A DNA stretch of 64,000 nt. Origin: Solimonas soli DSM 21787. Lineage in GTDB: Bacteria; Pseudomonadota; Gammaproteobacteria; Nevskiales; Nevskiaceae. Shown one piece after another: positions 27,027-38,352 of the stretch. The notes below the pieces were generated by a model. That model saw only the letters and a program-made list of their open reading frames with translations, ran no database searches and was not told the DNA's origin. How positions within the stretch are numbered: position 1 is the stretch's first letter; each line of letters begins with the position of its first letter. The position numbers were made by a program, and so were the translations under genes. The stretch is taken from positions 121,857 through 185,856 of the forward strand of contig NZ_KI440839.1 in the NCBI RefSeq assembly GCF_000474945.1, read 5' to 3'.

Positions 27027-27050
27027 AATTTTCCGGACGAGTCGGAAATT
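27027..27050. promoter_or_regulatory. Inverted repeat between the NtrC-type gene and the BON operon
   Basis: AATTTTCCG and CGGAAATT face each other around a 7-nt centre, 14 nt upstream of the regulator start and about 115 nt upstream of the sigma-54 promoter at 27166. Position and symmetry fit an upstream activator site for the divergent NtrC-type protein. No second copy is obvious. Confidence 0.4.
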
Positions 27051-27165
27051 CTTACACGCCATTCTTACCGCGTTACCGCGGCGGCGGGCAAGCCCGGTGC
27101 CGCGAGGAAAGCGCAAGTCCATGTAGCGCCGATATTTTCCCGGGCGGCCCGGCAATGCATTGACG

Positions 27166-27180
27166 TGGCACATGCCCTGC
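27166..27180 (+). promoter_or_regulatory. Sigma-54 promoter of the BON lipoprotein operon
   Basis: TGGCACATGCCCTGC has a perfect -24 TGGCAC and a -12 CTGC (consensus TTGC) at correct spacing. It lies 45 nt before the BON gene ATG and beside a sigma-54 activator gene. Confidence 0.7.
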
Positions 27181-27225
27181 TCTTTTTCCTGTGTCCCACC
27201 TTACTGGCGCAACGAGGAGTCCATC

Positions 27226-27549
27226 ATGGATGAGAAGCTGCTGCACCGTGTCCTGCTTTCCGCTTTTGTCGCCTGCACCCTGCTCGCGAGCAGCGGCTGC
27301 GCCGTGACCCGCGGCCAGTCGACGGCCGGCGAATACGTCGACGACGCGACCATCACCACCAAGGTCAAGGCGAAGTTCGCCGAAGACGCCACGGTGAGCG
27401 CGATGGCGATCAGCGTCGAAACGCTGCAGGGCGTCGTCCAGCTGTCGGGCTTCGCCAAGAACCAGGCCGAGAAGGACCGCGCCGCGCAGCTCGCCAGCTC
27501 GACCGTAGGCGTGAAGTCGGTCAAGAACGCCATCGTCGTCAAGAGCTGA
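27226..27549 (+). CDS. BON domain lipoprotein
   Basis: This 107-residue lipoprotein has a lipobox ending LLASSGC with lipidated Cys25, followed by one BON domain (about residues 40-106: DATITTKVKAKFAEDATVSA, then VQLSGFAKNQAEKDRAAQLA). BON proteins such as OsmY are envelope stress proteins thought to bind membranes. GAGGAG lies 7 nt upstream of the ATG. Expression probably depends on sigma-54 and the divergent NtrC-type regulator. Confidence 0.92.
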   Translation: MDEKLLHRVLLSAFVACTLLASSGCAVTRGQSTAGEYVDDATITTKVKAKFAEDATVSAMAISVETLQGVVQLSGFAKNQAEKDRAAQLASSTVGVKSVKNAIVVKS

Positions 27550-27563
27550 GCCGGGAGCACGCC

Positions 27564-27728
27564 ATGTTCTATTGGGCTGCCGTCTTTCTCGTCATTGCCG
27601 TCGTTTCCGCTTTGCTCGGTTTCGGCGGCGTCGCCGGCATTTCGCAGGAGATCGCCTGGACCCTGGCGATCGCCGGCATCGTCCTCGCGGTGGTGTCGTT
27701 CCTTCTGGGACGGCGCCGCATCGAGTGA
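27564..27728 (+). CDS. DUF1328 small membrane protein
   Basis: This 54-residue membrane protein begins MFYWAAVFLVIAVVSALLGF and has two hydrophobic segments separated by GGVAGISQEIAW, with an RRR-containing C terminus. That is the whole YtjA/DUF1328 family. The function is unknown; members are often induced by stress. It lies 14 nt after the BON gene, in the same operon. Confidence 0.9.
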   Translation: MFYWAAVFLVIAVVSALLGFGGVAGISQEIAWTLAIAGIVLAVVSFLLGRRRIE

Positions 27729-27735
27729 TGCGGCG

Positions 27736-27752
27736 TCGGTGATTCGCGACTG
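27736..27752. repeat. Second copy of the flgE-flgF intergenic element
   Basis: TCGGTGATTCGCGACTG matches the sequence at 3969-3985 at 16 of 17 positions. It lies just after the DUF1328 stop. Here the opposite arm of the inverted repeat is missing. Confidence 0.5.
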
Positions 27753-27791
27753 AGCGTTACGCAGCTGGACCACAGGAAAAGGATTTCCACC

Positions 27792-28277
27792 ATGCTCGAC
27801 GCAATCGATGTGACACCCGTGTACCAGCAGGTCGCCTACGAGGTCGCACCTTCCGCGTACACGCATGCAGCGAAGGGAAGCGCTGTGCCGCACATCGCGG
27901 TGGGAGCGGACACTCAGGCGCGGGTCACCGACGTACGCATTCATTGCGTGGTGAGCAACGCGAGCCGCGGGGAGGTCGCCGTGTGCGACAACGCCACGCT
28001 GATTTCGCTGGCGCACGCGCCGGGCGCGGTCGCGCGCCCCGCCGCGCTGCGGCAGGCGGCCGACGACCTCGGCGCGGCCCTGGACGGCAGCGCCGGACCG
28101 GCGCCGGCGGCCTACATCGTGTCGCGGGACGAGGACCCCAAGGCCTTGCTGGCCTACGAATCGCCGACGCGCCGCTGGCTGGCCGACCTGCTGCTCACGG
28201 CCGCCATCGGCCTGCTGCTGGTCAGCTGCTTTCTGTTCATCACCTCGCGCATCCCGCTGCCGGAACGGCCGCGCTGA
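27792..28277 (+). CDS. Hypothetical protein with C-terminal membrane anchor
   Basis: This 161-residue protein of unknown family has a soluble N-terminal portion of about 130 residues and one hydrophobic segment near the C terminus (WLADLLLTAAIGLLLVSCFL). That layout predicts a tail-anchored or single-pass inner membrane protein. GGAAAAGGA lies upstream. It follows the BON/DUF1328 pair and may belong to the same stress operon. Confidence 0.6.
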   Translation: MLDAIDVTPVYQQVAYEVAPSAYTHAAKGSAVPHIAVGADTQARVTDVRIHCVVSNASRGEVAVCDNATLISLAHAPGAVARPAALRQAADDLGAALDGSAGPAPAAYIVSRDEDPKALLAYESPTRRWLADLLLTAAIGLLLVSCFLFITSRIPLPERPR

Positions 28278-28315
28278 GCGCACTCATCCGCAATCGCTAC
28301 TCAGGAGGATCAGGC

Positions 28316-28501
28316 ATGACCATTGAACAGTTCGCCCGGCGTCGCCGCATGATTTCCGAGTATCTCGACCATATCTTCAGCGAGCGCGACCGGCTCGACT
28401 GGGTCGGCGCCAAGGGAATGACGAATCCCAAGTTCCGCGACGTGGTCGCGGCGCAGGAGCGCCTGCTGAACGCCATGGAGGAGATGCTCCATGCGCGCTG
28501 A
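28316..28501 (+). CDS. Hypothetical small soluble protein
   Basis: This 61-residue protein (MTIEQFARRRRMISEYLDHI then FSERDRLDWVGAKG) is helical and charged, with no recognised domain. A strong AGGAGG lies 9 nt upstream, which makes translation likely. Its stop overlaps the next gene. Confidence 0.65.
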   Translation: MTIEQFARRRRMISEYLDHIFSERDRLDWVGAKGMTNPKFRDVVAAQERLLNAMEEMLHAR

Positions 28502-28922
28502 GCCCCTGGCCGTGACGGCGGCGCTCGATGATCGCAAGCGCCTGCTCGATCTGCTGCAGGCCTTCGCCGTCGAGCCGGTCGCCGGCCACCGCCGCGACCT
28601 GCTGCGCCTGGCCATCGACCTGTTCGACATCAACCAGCATTTCGAGACGCCGGTCGATGCCGGCCAGCGCGCCGAACTCGACGCCCTGTTCGATCTGATC
28701 GAGATCGTCGAGATGAGCGACCCGCGGTCGCGTCTGTTCGTCACCCGCGGCCTGGAACTCAAGGGCCACCTCGAGCGCTATCTGCATGCGCGGCCCCTGT
28801 CGCTCGCCGCGCCGCCGGCCGACGCCGAGCCGGCCTTGCTGGCGCGCTGCGAACGCCTGCGCGAACGCGCCGACCTGCTGCTCGAACGCTTCGCGCCCGC
28901 CACTCTGGCGATTGCCGCATAA
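28491..28922 (+). CDS. Hypothetical helical protein
   Basis: This 143-residue, mostly helical protein begins MRAEPLAVTAALDDRKRLLD. Leu- and Arg-rich helices continue to the C terminus, with a low-complexity Ala-rich linker near residue 105. I recognise no family. Its start overlaps the preceding small gene, so the two are probably coupled. It lies directly before a hybrid kinase gene. Confidence 0.6.
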   Translation: MRAEPLAVTAALDDRKRLLDLLQAFAVEPVAGHRRDLLRLAIDLFDINQHFETPVDAGQRAELDALFDLIEIVEMSDPRSRLFVTRGLELKGHLERYLHARPLSLAAPPADAEPALLARCERLRERADLLLERFAPATLAIAA

Positions 28923-28979
28923 GCGCCTCGCCGCTTCGTCGTTCGTTCATCGCCATCCGACCCGGGAACGCCCCTCGCC

Positions 28980-30992
<2,013 letters not shown>

Positions 30993-31007
30993 GCGGCGCC
31001 GCGAGGC

Positions 31008-31712
<705 letters not shown>

Positions 31713-31726
31713 CGTGCGCGCTCCAT

Positions 31727-33190
31727 TCAGTCCTTGCGTGAGACCGCCGTCGCCGGCGTCGCGTTCCAGCCGCCGCCGAGCGATTTGTACAGCGCGACCA
31801 GCGAGGTCGCCGTCCGCGTGCGTGCCTGCGCCAGCGCGTCCTCGGCTTCGAGCTGGCTGCGCTCGGCATCGAGCACGTCGATGAAATCGGCGGCGCCGGC
31901 CTCGAAGCGCACGCGCGCCAGCTGCACGGCGCGCGTGCTGGCCTGCGCGCCGGCGTCGAGCAGATCGAGCTTGCGGCGGTTTTCGCCGTAGGCGACCAGC
32001 GTGTTCGAGGTTTCCTCGAGCGCCTGCAGCACGCTCTGCTCGTAGCGCGCCAGCGCCGCATCGGCGCCGGCGCGGCGCTGCGCGACGCGCGCCCTGACGC
32101 GGCCGAGATCGAAGGCTGCCCAGCTGATGCTGGGGCCGAAGCTGTAGGCGTCGCTGCCGCCGTCGCCGACCGAACTCAGGTGCGCGACCGAGAAACCCGC
32201 TTCGCCGGTGAAGCTCACGCGCGGGAAATAGTCGGCGGTGGCGATGCCGATGCCGGCGGTCGCCGCGGCCAGTTGCCGCTCGGCGCTGGCGACGTCGGGA
32301 CGCCGGCGCAGCAGATCCTCCGGCTTGCCGATCTGCACCAGGCGCGGCAGCGCCGGCAGCGCGGCCGCATCGACCAGCTCGGCATGCAGCGCCGTCGGTT
32401 CCAGACCGCTGAGCACGGCGAGGCGATGCTCGGCGTTGGCGAGCGCGATCTTCAGATCCGGAATGCGCGCGCGCGTCGCCGCCAGCTGCGCCTTGGCGCG
32501 CGCCTGGTCGAGCTCGGTGCCGCGGCCGTAGTTGAGGCGCGCCTCGGTGTAGTTCAGCGTACCGAGCTGGTTGTCGGCGTTGCCGAGCGCGACCGCGAGC
32601 CGCGCCTGCGTGCCGCGCAGTTCGAAGTAGGTGCGCGCGACTTCGGCGGCGACGCTGAGCTGCGCGGCGCGCAGGTCGGCGGCGAGCGCCTCCTCGTTGG
32701 CGCGGCTCGCCTCGTTCTCGCGGCGCACGCGGCCGAACAGATCGAGCTCCCAGGCGGCGTCGAAGCCGCCGCCGTACAGCTCGCTGCGACGCTGCTCGCG
32801 CGTCTCGCCCGGCAGCTGATCGGCGCTCTGCTGCGTCTTCGCCCAGCCGGCCCCGGCCGTCACCGTCGGCAGATCATCGAGGAACACTTCGCGGCGCAAC
32901 GCGCGCGCCTGGTTGAGATGGGCGAGCGCGATGCGCAGATCGTGATTCGCCGACAGCGCGCGCGCCTCGAGCGCATCGAGCCCGGCATCGCCGAACACCG
33001 ACCAGAACTGCGCCGGCGGTTCGCCGGCGTCGTAGAGGGAGACGTCGACGCCGGCATCGGCGCGCGCCGCCGGCAGCTGCGGCGCCTGATAGTCGGGGCC
33101 GGCGCTGCAGGCCGCCAGCGCGGCGCCGGCGAGCAGGGTCAGAAGCGCTTTGGACGCGCGGCGCGCGTCAGGGCCAGGATGCCTGTTCAT
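31727..33190 (-). CDS. Outer-membrane efflux channel lipoprotein (NodT/OprM family)
   Basis: This 487-residue TolC-like channel has a lipobox ALAAC with Cys28 and the repeated alpha-hairpin pattern of the family. The double repeat includes LRIALAHLNQARALRREVFL in the first half and RRPDVASAERQLAAATAGIG in the second. It would form the outer-membrane exit for the RND pump upstream in the same operon. Its start overlaps the OYE gene stop by ATGA. Confidence 0.93.
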   Translation of the reverse strand: MNRHPGPDARRASKALLTLLAGAALAACSAGPDYQAPQLPAARADAGVDVSLYDAGEPPAQFWSVFGDAGLDALEARALSANHDLRIALAHLNQARALRREVFLDDLPTVTAGAGWAKTQQSADQLPGETREQRRSELYGGGFDAAWELDLFGRVRRENEASRANEEALAADLRAAQLSVAAEVARTYFELRGTQARLAVALGNADNQLGTLNYTEARLNYGRGTELDQARAKAQLAATRARIPDLKIALANAEHRLAVLSGLEPTALHAELVDAAALPALPRLVQIGKPEDLLRRRPDVASAERQLAAATAGIGIATADYFPRVSFTGEAGFSVAHLSSVGDGGSDAYSFGPSISWAAFDLGRVRARVAQRRAGADAALARYEQSVLQALEETSNTLVAYGENRRKLDLLDAGAQASTRAVQLARVRFEAGAADFIDVLDAERSQLEAEDALAQARTRTATSLVALYKSLGGGWNATPATAVSRKD

Positions 33191-34284
33191 GCGAGGGCAG
33201 GTTCGTCGAGAGACGTCGGCTCGAGCGCGGGATAGTCGATGTAGCCGCGCGGGCCCGGCGTGTAGAGCAGCGAGAAATCCGCCTGCGCGAGCGGCGCGTT
33301 CTTGCGCAGCCGTTCCACGAGGTCCGGATTGGCGATGAAGGCCTTGCCGTAGATGATCGCATCGGCGCGGCCGCGCGCGAGTTCGGCGCTGCCGCTGTCG
33401 CGGTCGTAGCCGCCATTGCGCAGCACGAGGCCGCGGTAATGCAGGCGCAGGATGTCGTAGAGCGCCTCTTCCGCGGGCGCGTCATGGCGATCGTGGCGGA
33501 AGTCGAGGAAGGCGACGGCGCGCCGCTCGATCTCCTGCGCGAGGTATTGCAGCAGTGCGGGCGGGTTCGAGTCGCTGATGTCGTTGAACGCCACCAGCGG
33601 CGAGATGCGCAGGCCGACGCGGCCGGAGCCGAATACGGCGATCGCCTCGTCGAGCACGGCGAGCAGCAGGCGCGCGCGCTTCTCGATCGAGCCGCCGTAT
33701 TCATCATCGCGATCGTTGACGCTGTCGCGCAGGAACTGGTCGAGCAGATAGCCGTGCGCGCCGTGCACCTCGACGGCATCGAAGCCGGCGCGGCGCGCGT
33801 TCTCGAACGCGTGGCGGAACTGCGTGATCACCTGGCCGACCTCGGCGGTCGTCAGGCGGCGTGGCGTGTCATAGCCCTTGCCGGCCGCCCGCTCCTCGTC
33901 ACTGGCGCGGATCGCGCGGTCAGTCGATGACACCGGCTGCACGCCGTCGTTCATCGCCGCATGGCTGGCGCGGCCCGGATGGAAGGCCTGCAGGGCGATG
34001 CGGCCGCCGGCGTGATGCACGGCGTCGACGACCCGCTTCCAGCCGGCCACCTGCGCCTCGCTGTAGATGCCTGGCTCGTTCATGTAGGCACTGCTGCCGG
34101 GCGCGACCAGCGTCGCCTCGGCGATGATCAGGCCGGCCGTGGCACGCTGCGCGTAGTGCGTCGCCATCAGCGCGCCCGGCACGTGACCGGGTTCTGCCCG
34201 CGTGCGTGTCAGCGGCGACATGATGATGCGGTTCGGCAGCTGAAGATCGCCGAGCTGCAAGGGGGAAAAAAGCGTCGTCGTCAT
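33187..34284 (-). CDS. Old yellow enzyme family ene-reductase (NemA-like)
   Basis: OYE family members reduce C=C bonds of electrophilic enones and nitro-compounds with NAD(P)H and FMN. The 365-residue protein begins TLFSPLQLGDLQLPNRIIMS. It has the catalytic His pair in VEVHGAHGYLLDQFL, the motif NDRDDEYGGSIEKRARL, and a C-terminal YIDYP. These match NemA/XenA-type enzymes of alkene detoxification. It lies between thioredoxin and the outer-membrane channel genes, and I infer a role in electrophile clearance together with the efflux pump. Confidence 0.93.
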   Translation of the reverse strand: MTTTLFSPLQLGDLQLPNRIIMSPLTRTRAEPGHVPGALMATHYAQRATAGLIIAEATLVAPGSSAYMNEPGIYSEAQVAGWKRVVDAVHHAGGRIALQAFHPGRASHAAMNDGVQPVSSTDRAIRASDEERAAGKGYDTPRRLTTAEVGQVITQFRHAFENARRAGFDAVEVHGAHGYLLDQFLRDSVNDRDDEYGGSIEKRARLLLAVLDEAIAVFGSGRVGLRISPLVAFNDISDSNPPALLQYLAQEIERRAVAFLDFRHDRHDAPAEEALYDILRLHYRGLVLRNGGYDRDSGSAELARGRADAIIYGKAFIANPDLVERLRKNAPLAQADFSLLYTPGPRGYIDYPALEPTSLDEPALA

Positions 34285-34353
34285 GGGGATGTCCTTATTT
34301 GTGGTCCGGATGCGGTCTCATGCGGCGCGCGGCAGGGCCGCGCGCCGCGCCGG

Positions 34354-34698
34354 TCAGGCGGCCGCCTCGATATGCGGCGCGACGAAGGCGGCGAGCTGCG
34401 ACTTCGGCACCGCGCCGACCTGGGTCGCCGCCAGCTCGCCATCCTTGAACAGCATCAGGGTCGGAATGCCGCGAATACCGAGCGAAGCCGGAATCTGCGG
34501 GTTCTCGTCGACGTTGAGCTTGACGATCTTCAGGCGTTCGCCGTTCTCGCTGGCGAGCTGGTCGAGCGCCGGTGCCACCATGCGACAGGGGCCGCACCAT
34601 TCGGCCCAGAAATCGACGAGCACCGGCTGCACGTTGCTCGCCTGCCTGACGTCCTGCTCGAAGCTGGCGTCGGTGACGTGGGAAATGCGTTCGTTCAT
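34354..34698 (-). CDS. Thioredoxin
   Basis: This 114-residue thioredoxin has the active site WAEWCGPCRM (C35 and C38), cis-Pro in GIPTLMLFKDG, and the TrxA length. It reduces protein disulfides in the cytoplasm. Because it lies in an efflux/ene-reductase operon instead of next to rho, it is probably a paralogue dedicated to stress. Confidence 0.95.
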   Translation of the reverse strand: MNERISHVTDASFEQDVRQASNVQPVLVDFWAEWCGPCRMVAPALDQLASENGERLKIVKLNVDENPQIPASLGIRGIPTLMLFKDGELAATQVGAVPKSQLAAFVAPHIEAAA

Positions 34699-34743
34699 GA
34701 CTCTGCTCCTGTGTCCAAAAAGGCGGAGAAGCGGTGCCGGCGC

Positions 34744-35028
34744 CTACGAGGCGAGGGCCGCTTCGTCGACGACGACGTCGAGATGGCCGTGGCGACGGAC
34801 GATCTGCTGCTTGGCGGCCGTCAGCGCCGTTGCGTCGCGGCGCTCCAGATGCAGCGCCTCCGCCGACAGGCCTTCGAGCTGCAGGCGCAGGGCGGCATCG
34901 ACCGCCTTCGCCCATTCCGGCGCGGCAACCACGACATGCAGGCCCTGTCGCGCCAGCGCCCGCGCCTGGGCGAAACGTTCGTCGCGCTGCGCGTCGGTGA
35001 TCAATGCAATCTTTTCCGTGGACTTCAT
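34744..35028 (-). CDS. Truncated, degenerate SDR-like protein
   Basis: The 94-residue product looks like the first third of a short-chain dehydrogenase. KIALITDAQRDERFAQARAL sits where TG-x3-G-x-G would be, and HGHLDVVVDEAA where the NNAG motif would be. The nucleotide-binding Gly are replaced and the catalytic Tyr-Lys region is missing, because the frame stops. It may be a decayed remnant or a repurposed small protein. It keeps its place in the operon between the RND pump and thioredoxin. Confidence 0.6.
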   Translation of the reverse strand: MKSTEKIALITDAQRDERFAQARALARQGLHVVVAAPEWAKAVDAALRLQLEGLSAEALHLERRDATALTAAKQQIVRRHGHLDVVVDEAALAS

Positions 35029-35137
35029 CGTCGACTCCTGTGCGGTCCCGCGACCGCGTCTTGCGTAACTCTCCGGGGGCTTACCAGGGCAGCACGTCGC
35101 CGCGGTGGATCAGCTTGCCGTTCCTTGAATGTCTGTC

Positions 35138-38100
35138 TCAGTGCGAAGCGGCGGGCTCGACGGCCGGCGGCACGGTGGCAGGCGCCGGCTGCGCACGGCG
35201 CCGCGCGAGCTTGCCCAGCACCACGTAGAACAGCGGCGTGAAGAACAGGCCGAAGAAGGTCACGCCGATCATGCCGGCGAACACCGCGATGCCCATCGCC
35301 TGCTGCATCTCGGCGCCGGCGCCGCTCGCCGCGGCGAGCGGCAGCACGCCGAAGATGAACGCGAACGAGGTCATCAGGATCGGCCGCAGACGCAGGCGGC
35401 AGGCTTCGAGCGCCGCATCGAACGTGCTCATGCCGCGCGCCTCCAGCTCGCGCGCGAACTCGACGATGAGGATCGCGTTCTTCGCGGCGAGCGCGACCAG
35501 CACGAACAGGCCGATCTGCGTGAAGATGTTGATCTCGCTCTTCATCAGGAAGACGCCGGCGAGCGCCGACAGCATCGTCATCGGCACGATCAGGATCACC
35601 GCCAGCGGCAGCACCAGGCTCTCGTACTGCGCGGCGAGCACCAGGAACACGAACAGCACGGCCAGCGGCAGCACGATGGCGAGCGCCTGCGCCGCGCCGA
35701 TCTGCTGGAACGCGAGCTCGGTCCATTCGATGCCCACGCCCGGCGGCAGTGTTTCCTGCGCGACGCGCTCCAGCGCCGCCATCGCCTGGCCCGAGCTGTA
35801 GCCGGGCGCCGGGCCGCCGTTGATGTCGGCACTCGGGAAGCCGTCGTAGCGCTCGGCCATGTTCGGACCGAAGCTTTCCTTCAGCTGCATGATCGAACCG
35901 AGCGGCACCATCTCGCCCTCGGCGTTGCGCGTCTTCAGCAGCAGTGCGTCCTGCGGCCGCACGCGGTACGGCTCGTCGGCCTGCGCGATGACGCGGAAGG
36001 TGCGCCCGAACTGGTTGAAGTCGTTGATGTAGTACGAGCCCAGATAGACCTGCATGGTGCGGAACACGGCGTCGAGGTCGATGCCGAGGCGCTTGGCCTT
36101 GACGCGGTCGATGTCGGCGTACAGCTGCGGCGCGTTGATGTCGTAGGTCGAGAACACGCGCGCCAGCTCCGGCGTCTGCCGCAGCTTGCCGACGAAGGCC
36201 TGCGCCGTGTCGTACAGCGCCGCCGGACCGGCGTTGTTGCGGTCGACCAGGCGTGCCTTGAAACCGCCCGAGGTGCCGAGGCCGAGAATGGCCGGCGGCA
36301 GCACGGCGATCACCAGCGCGTCGTCGATCGCGCCGAGCTTCTGGTTCAGCTGCGCGGCGATCTGCGGACCGCGCAGGCCCTTGCGCTCCTTGAAGTCCTT
36401 GAGCGGGAAGAACACGACGGCGGCGTCCGAGGAGCGCGTGAAGCCGTTGATCGACAGGCCGGGGAACTGCACGGCGTGCTCGATGCCCGCCTGCGTCAGG
36501 CCGATCTCGCCGATACGCTTGACGACCGCCTCGGTGCGCTCGATCGACGAGCCCGGCGGCAGCTGGATCACGGTGACCAGATACCCCTTGTCCTGGGCCG
36601 GGATGAAGCCGTTCGGCACCTTCATGAAGCCGACGCCGGTCAGCAGCAACAGGCCGCCGTAGAGGACGAGGCTGATGGTGCCGAAACGCAGGACCTTGCG
36701 CACGCCACGCTGGTAGCCGCTCGCCGACTTGTCGAAGAAGCGGTTGAACGGACGGAACAGCCAGCCGAAGCTGCCGTCGATGATGCGCTGCAGCCGGTCC
36801 GGCGCCTCGCCATGCCGGCGCAGCAGCAGCGCCGCGACCGCCGGCGACAGGGTCAGCGAGTTGAAGGCCGAGATGATCGACGCGAAGGCGATCACCAGCG
36901 CGAACTGCCGGTAGAACTGGCCGTTGAAGCCGCCGACGAAGGCCGGCGGCACGAACACCGCGCACAGCACCAGCGAGATGGCGATGATCGGTCCGGCCAC
37001 TTCGTCCATCGAGCGGTGCGCGGCGGCGCGCGGCGTCAGCCCTTCGGCGATGCCACGCTCGATGTTCTCGACGACGACGATGGCGTCGTCGACCACGATG
37101 CCGACCGCGAGCACCAGACCGAACAGGGTCAGCGTGTTGATCGAGAAGCCGAAGGCCGACATCGCCGCGAAGCTGCCGATGATGGCGACCGGCACGGCGA
37201 TGATCGGGATCAGCGCCGCGCGCCAGGTCTGCAGGAACAGCACGACGACGATGACGACGAGCAGCAGCGCCTCGAGCAGCGTTTCGATGACGGCGTGGAT
37301 CGACTGGCGCACGAACACCGTCGGGTCGTAGACGATCGAATAGTCGACGCCCTGCGGGAACTGCTTCTTCAGCTCGGCCATCGTCGCACGCACGCCATCG
37401 GCGAGTTCGAGCGCGTTGGCGCCCGGCTGCAGGAAGACCGGCAGCGCGACTGCCGAGCGGTTGTCGAGCAATGAGCGCAGCGCGTATTCGCCGGCGCCGA
37501 GTTCGATGCGCGCGACATCGGCGAGGCGCGTGATCTCGCCGTCGGCGCCGCTCTTGATGACGATGTCGCCGAACTGGCGCTCGTCCTGCAGGCGGCCGCG
37601 CGCGTCGATCGTCAGCTGGAAGGCCGGGTTGCCGCCGAGCGGCGGCGCGCCGACGCTGCCGGCCGCGACCTGCACGTTCTGCTCGCGCACCGCCTTGACG
37701 ACGTCGTCGACGGTGAGATCGCACGAAGCCAGCTTCTGCGGATCGAGCCACAGGCGCATGGCGTAGTCGCCGGCGCCGAAGATGCGCACATCGCCGGCGC
37801 CCGGCAGGCGCGCCAGGCGGTCGCGCACCTGGATCACCGCGTAGTTGCGCAGGTACAGGCCGTCGTAGCGGCCGTCCGGCGAGAACAGATGCACGACCAT
37901 CGTCAGGTTTGGCGAGCTCTTGCGCGTGGTGACGCCGGCATTGCGAACCTCTTCCGGCAGGCGCGGCAGCGCCTGCGAGACGCGGTTCTGCACCTGCACC
38001 TGGGCACGATCGATGTCGGTACCGAGCTTGAACGTCACCGTCAGCTGCAGCGTGCCGTCCTGCTGCGCCTGCGAGTTCATGTACAGCATGTCCTCGACGC

Positions 38101-38317
38101 CGACGATCTCCTGCTCGAGCGGCGTGGCGATGGTTTCCGACAGCGTCTGCGCCGTCGCGCCCGGATAGCTGGCGGTGACGACGACGGTCGGCGGCACCAC
38201 TTGCGGCAGCTCGGAGATCGGCAGGCGGAACACCGCGATCAGCCCGGCAACGAAGACCAGGAAAGAGAGCACGCCGGCGAAGATCGGCCGCTCGATGAAG
38301 AAATGGGTGAGCTTCAT
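35138..38317 (-). CDS. RND multidrug efflux permease (HAE1 family)
   Basis: This 1059-residue inner-membrane pump has the AcrB/MexF architecture. TM1 is followed by the porter domain with VPPTVVVTASYPGATAQTLS. TM4 carries the paired Asp of the proton relay in AVGIVVDDAIVVVENIERG. A second half ends FGLFFTPLFYVVLGKLARRR. It exports drugs or small hydrophobic molecules with the adaptor and channel of this operon. The order MFP-RND-SDR fragment-Trx-OYE-OMF-GST is unusual; the substrate is unknown. Confidence 0.96.
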   Translation of the reverse strand: MKLTHFFIERPIFAGVLSFLVFVAGLIAVFRLPISELPQVVPPTVVVTASYPGATAQTLSETIATPLEQEIVGVEDMLYMNSQAQQDGTLQLTVTFKLGTDIDRAQVQVQNRVSQALPRLPEEVRNAGVTTRKSSPNLTMVVHLFSPDGRYDGLYLRNYAVIQVRDRLARLPGAGDVRIFGAGDYAMRLWLDPQKLASCDLTVDDVVKAVREQNVQVAAGSVGAPPLGGNPAFQLTIDARGRLQDERQFGDIVIKSGADGEITRLADVARIELGAGEYALRSLLDNRSAVALPVFLQPGANALELADGVRATMAELKKQFPQGVDYSIVYDPTVFVRQSIHAVIETLLEALLLVVIVVVLFLQTWRAALIPIIAVPVAIIGSFAAMSAFGFSINTLTLFGLVLAVGIVVDDAIVVVENIERGIAEGLTPRAAAHRSMDEVAGPIIAISLVLCAVFVPPAFVGGFNGQFYRQFALVIAFASIISAFNSLTLSPAVAALLLRRHGEAPDRLQRIIDGSFGWLFRPFNRFFDKSASGYQRGVRKVLRFGTISLVLYGGLLLLTGVGFMKVPNGFIPAQDKGYLVTVIQLPPGSSIERTEAVVKRIGEIGLTQAGIEHAVQFPGLSINGFTRSSDAAVVFFPLKDFKERKGLRGPQIAAQLNQKLGAIDDALVIAVLPPAILGLGTSGGFKARLVDRNNAGPAALYDTAQAFVGKLRQTPELARVFSTYDINAPQLYADIDRVKAKRLGIDLDAVFRTMQVYLGSYYINDFNQFGRTFRVIAQADEPYRVRPQDALLLKTRNAEGEMVPLGSIMQLKESFGPNMAERYDGFPSADINGGPAPGYSSGQAMAALERVAQETLPPGVGIEWTELAFQQIGAAQALAIVLPLAVLFVFLVLAAQYESLVLPLAVILIVPMTMLSALAGVFLMKSEINIFTQIGLFVLVALAAKNAILIVEFARELEARGMSTFDAALEACRLRLRPILMTSFAFIFGVLPLAAASGAGAEMQQAMGIAVFAGMIGVTFFGLFFTPLFYVVLGKLARRRAQPAPATVPPAVEPAASH

Positions 38318-38352
38318 GGGAGCCTTTGGCTCGTCTCGCGGACGCGCCTCAA

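Noticed and set aside
35129-37474. Long frame on the plus strand opposite the RND permease gene
   Set aside because: It is an Arg/Ala/Asp-rich shadow frame typical of GC-rich DNA, and the opposite strand encodes a full RND pump.
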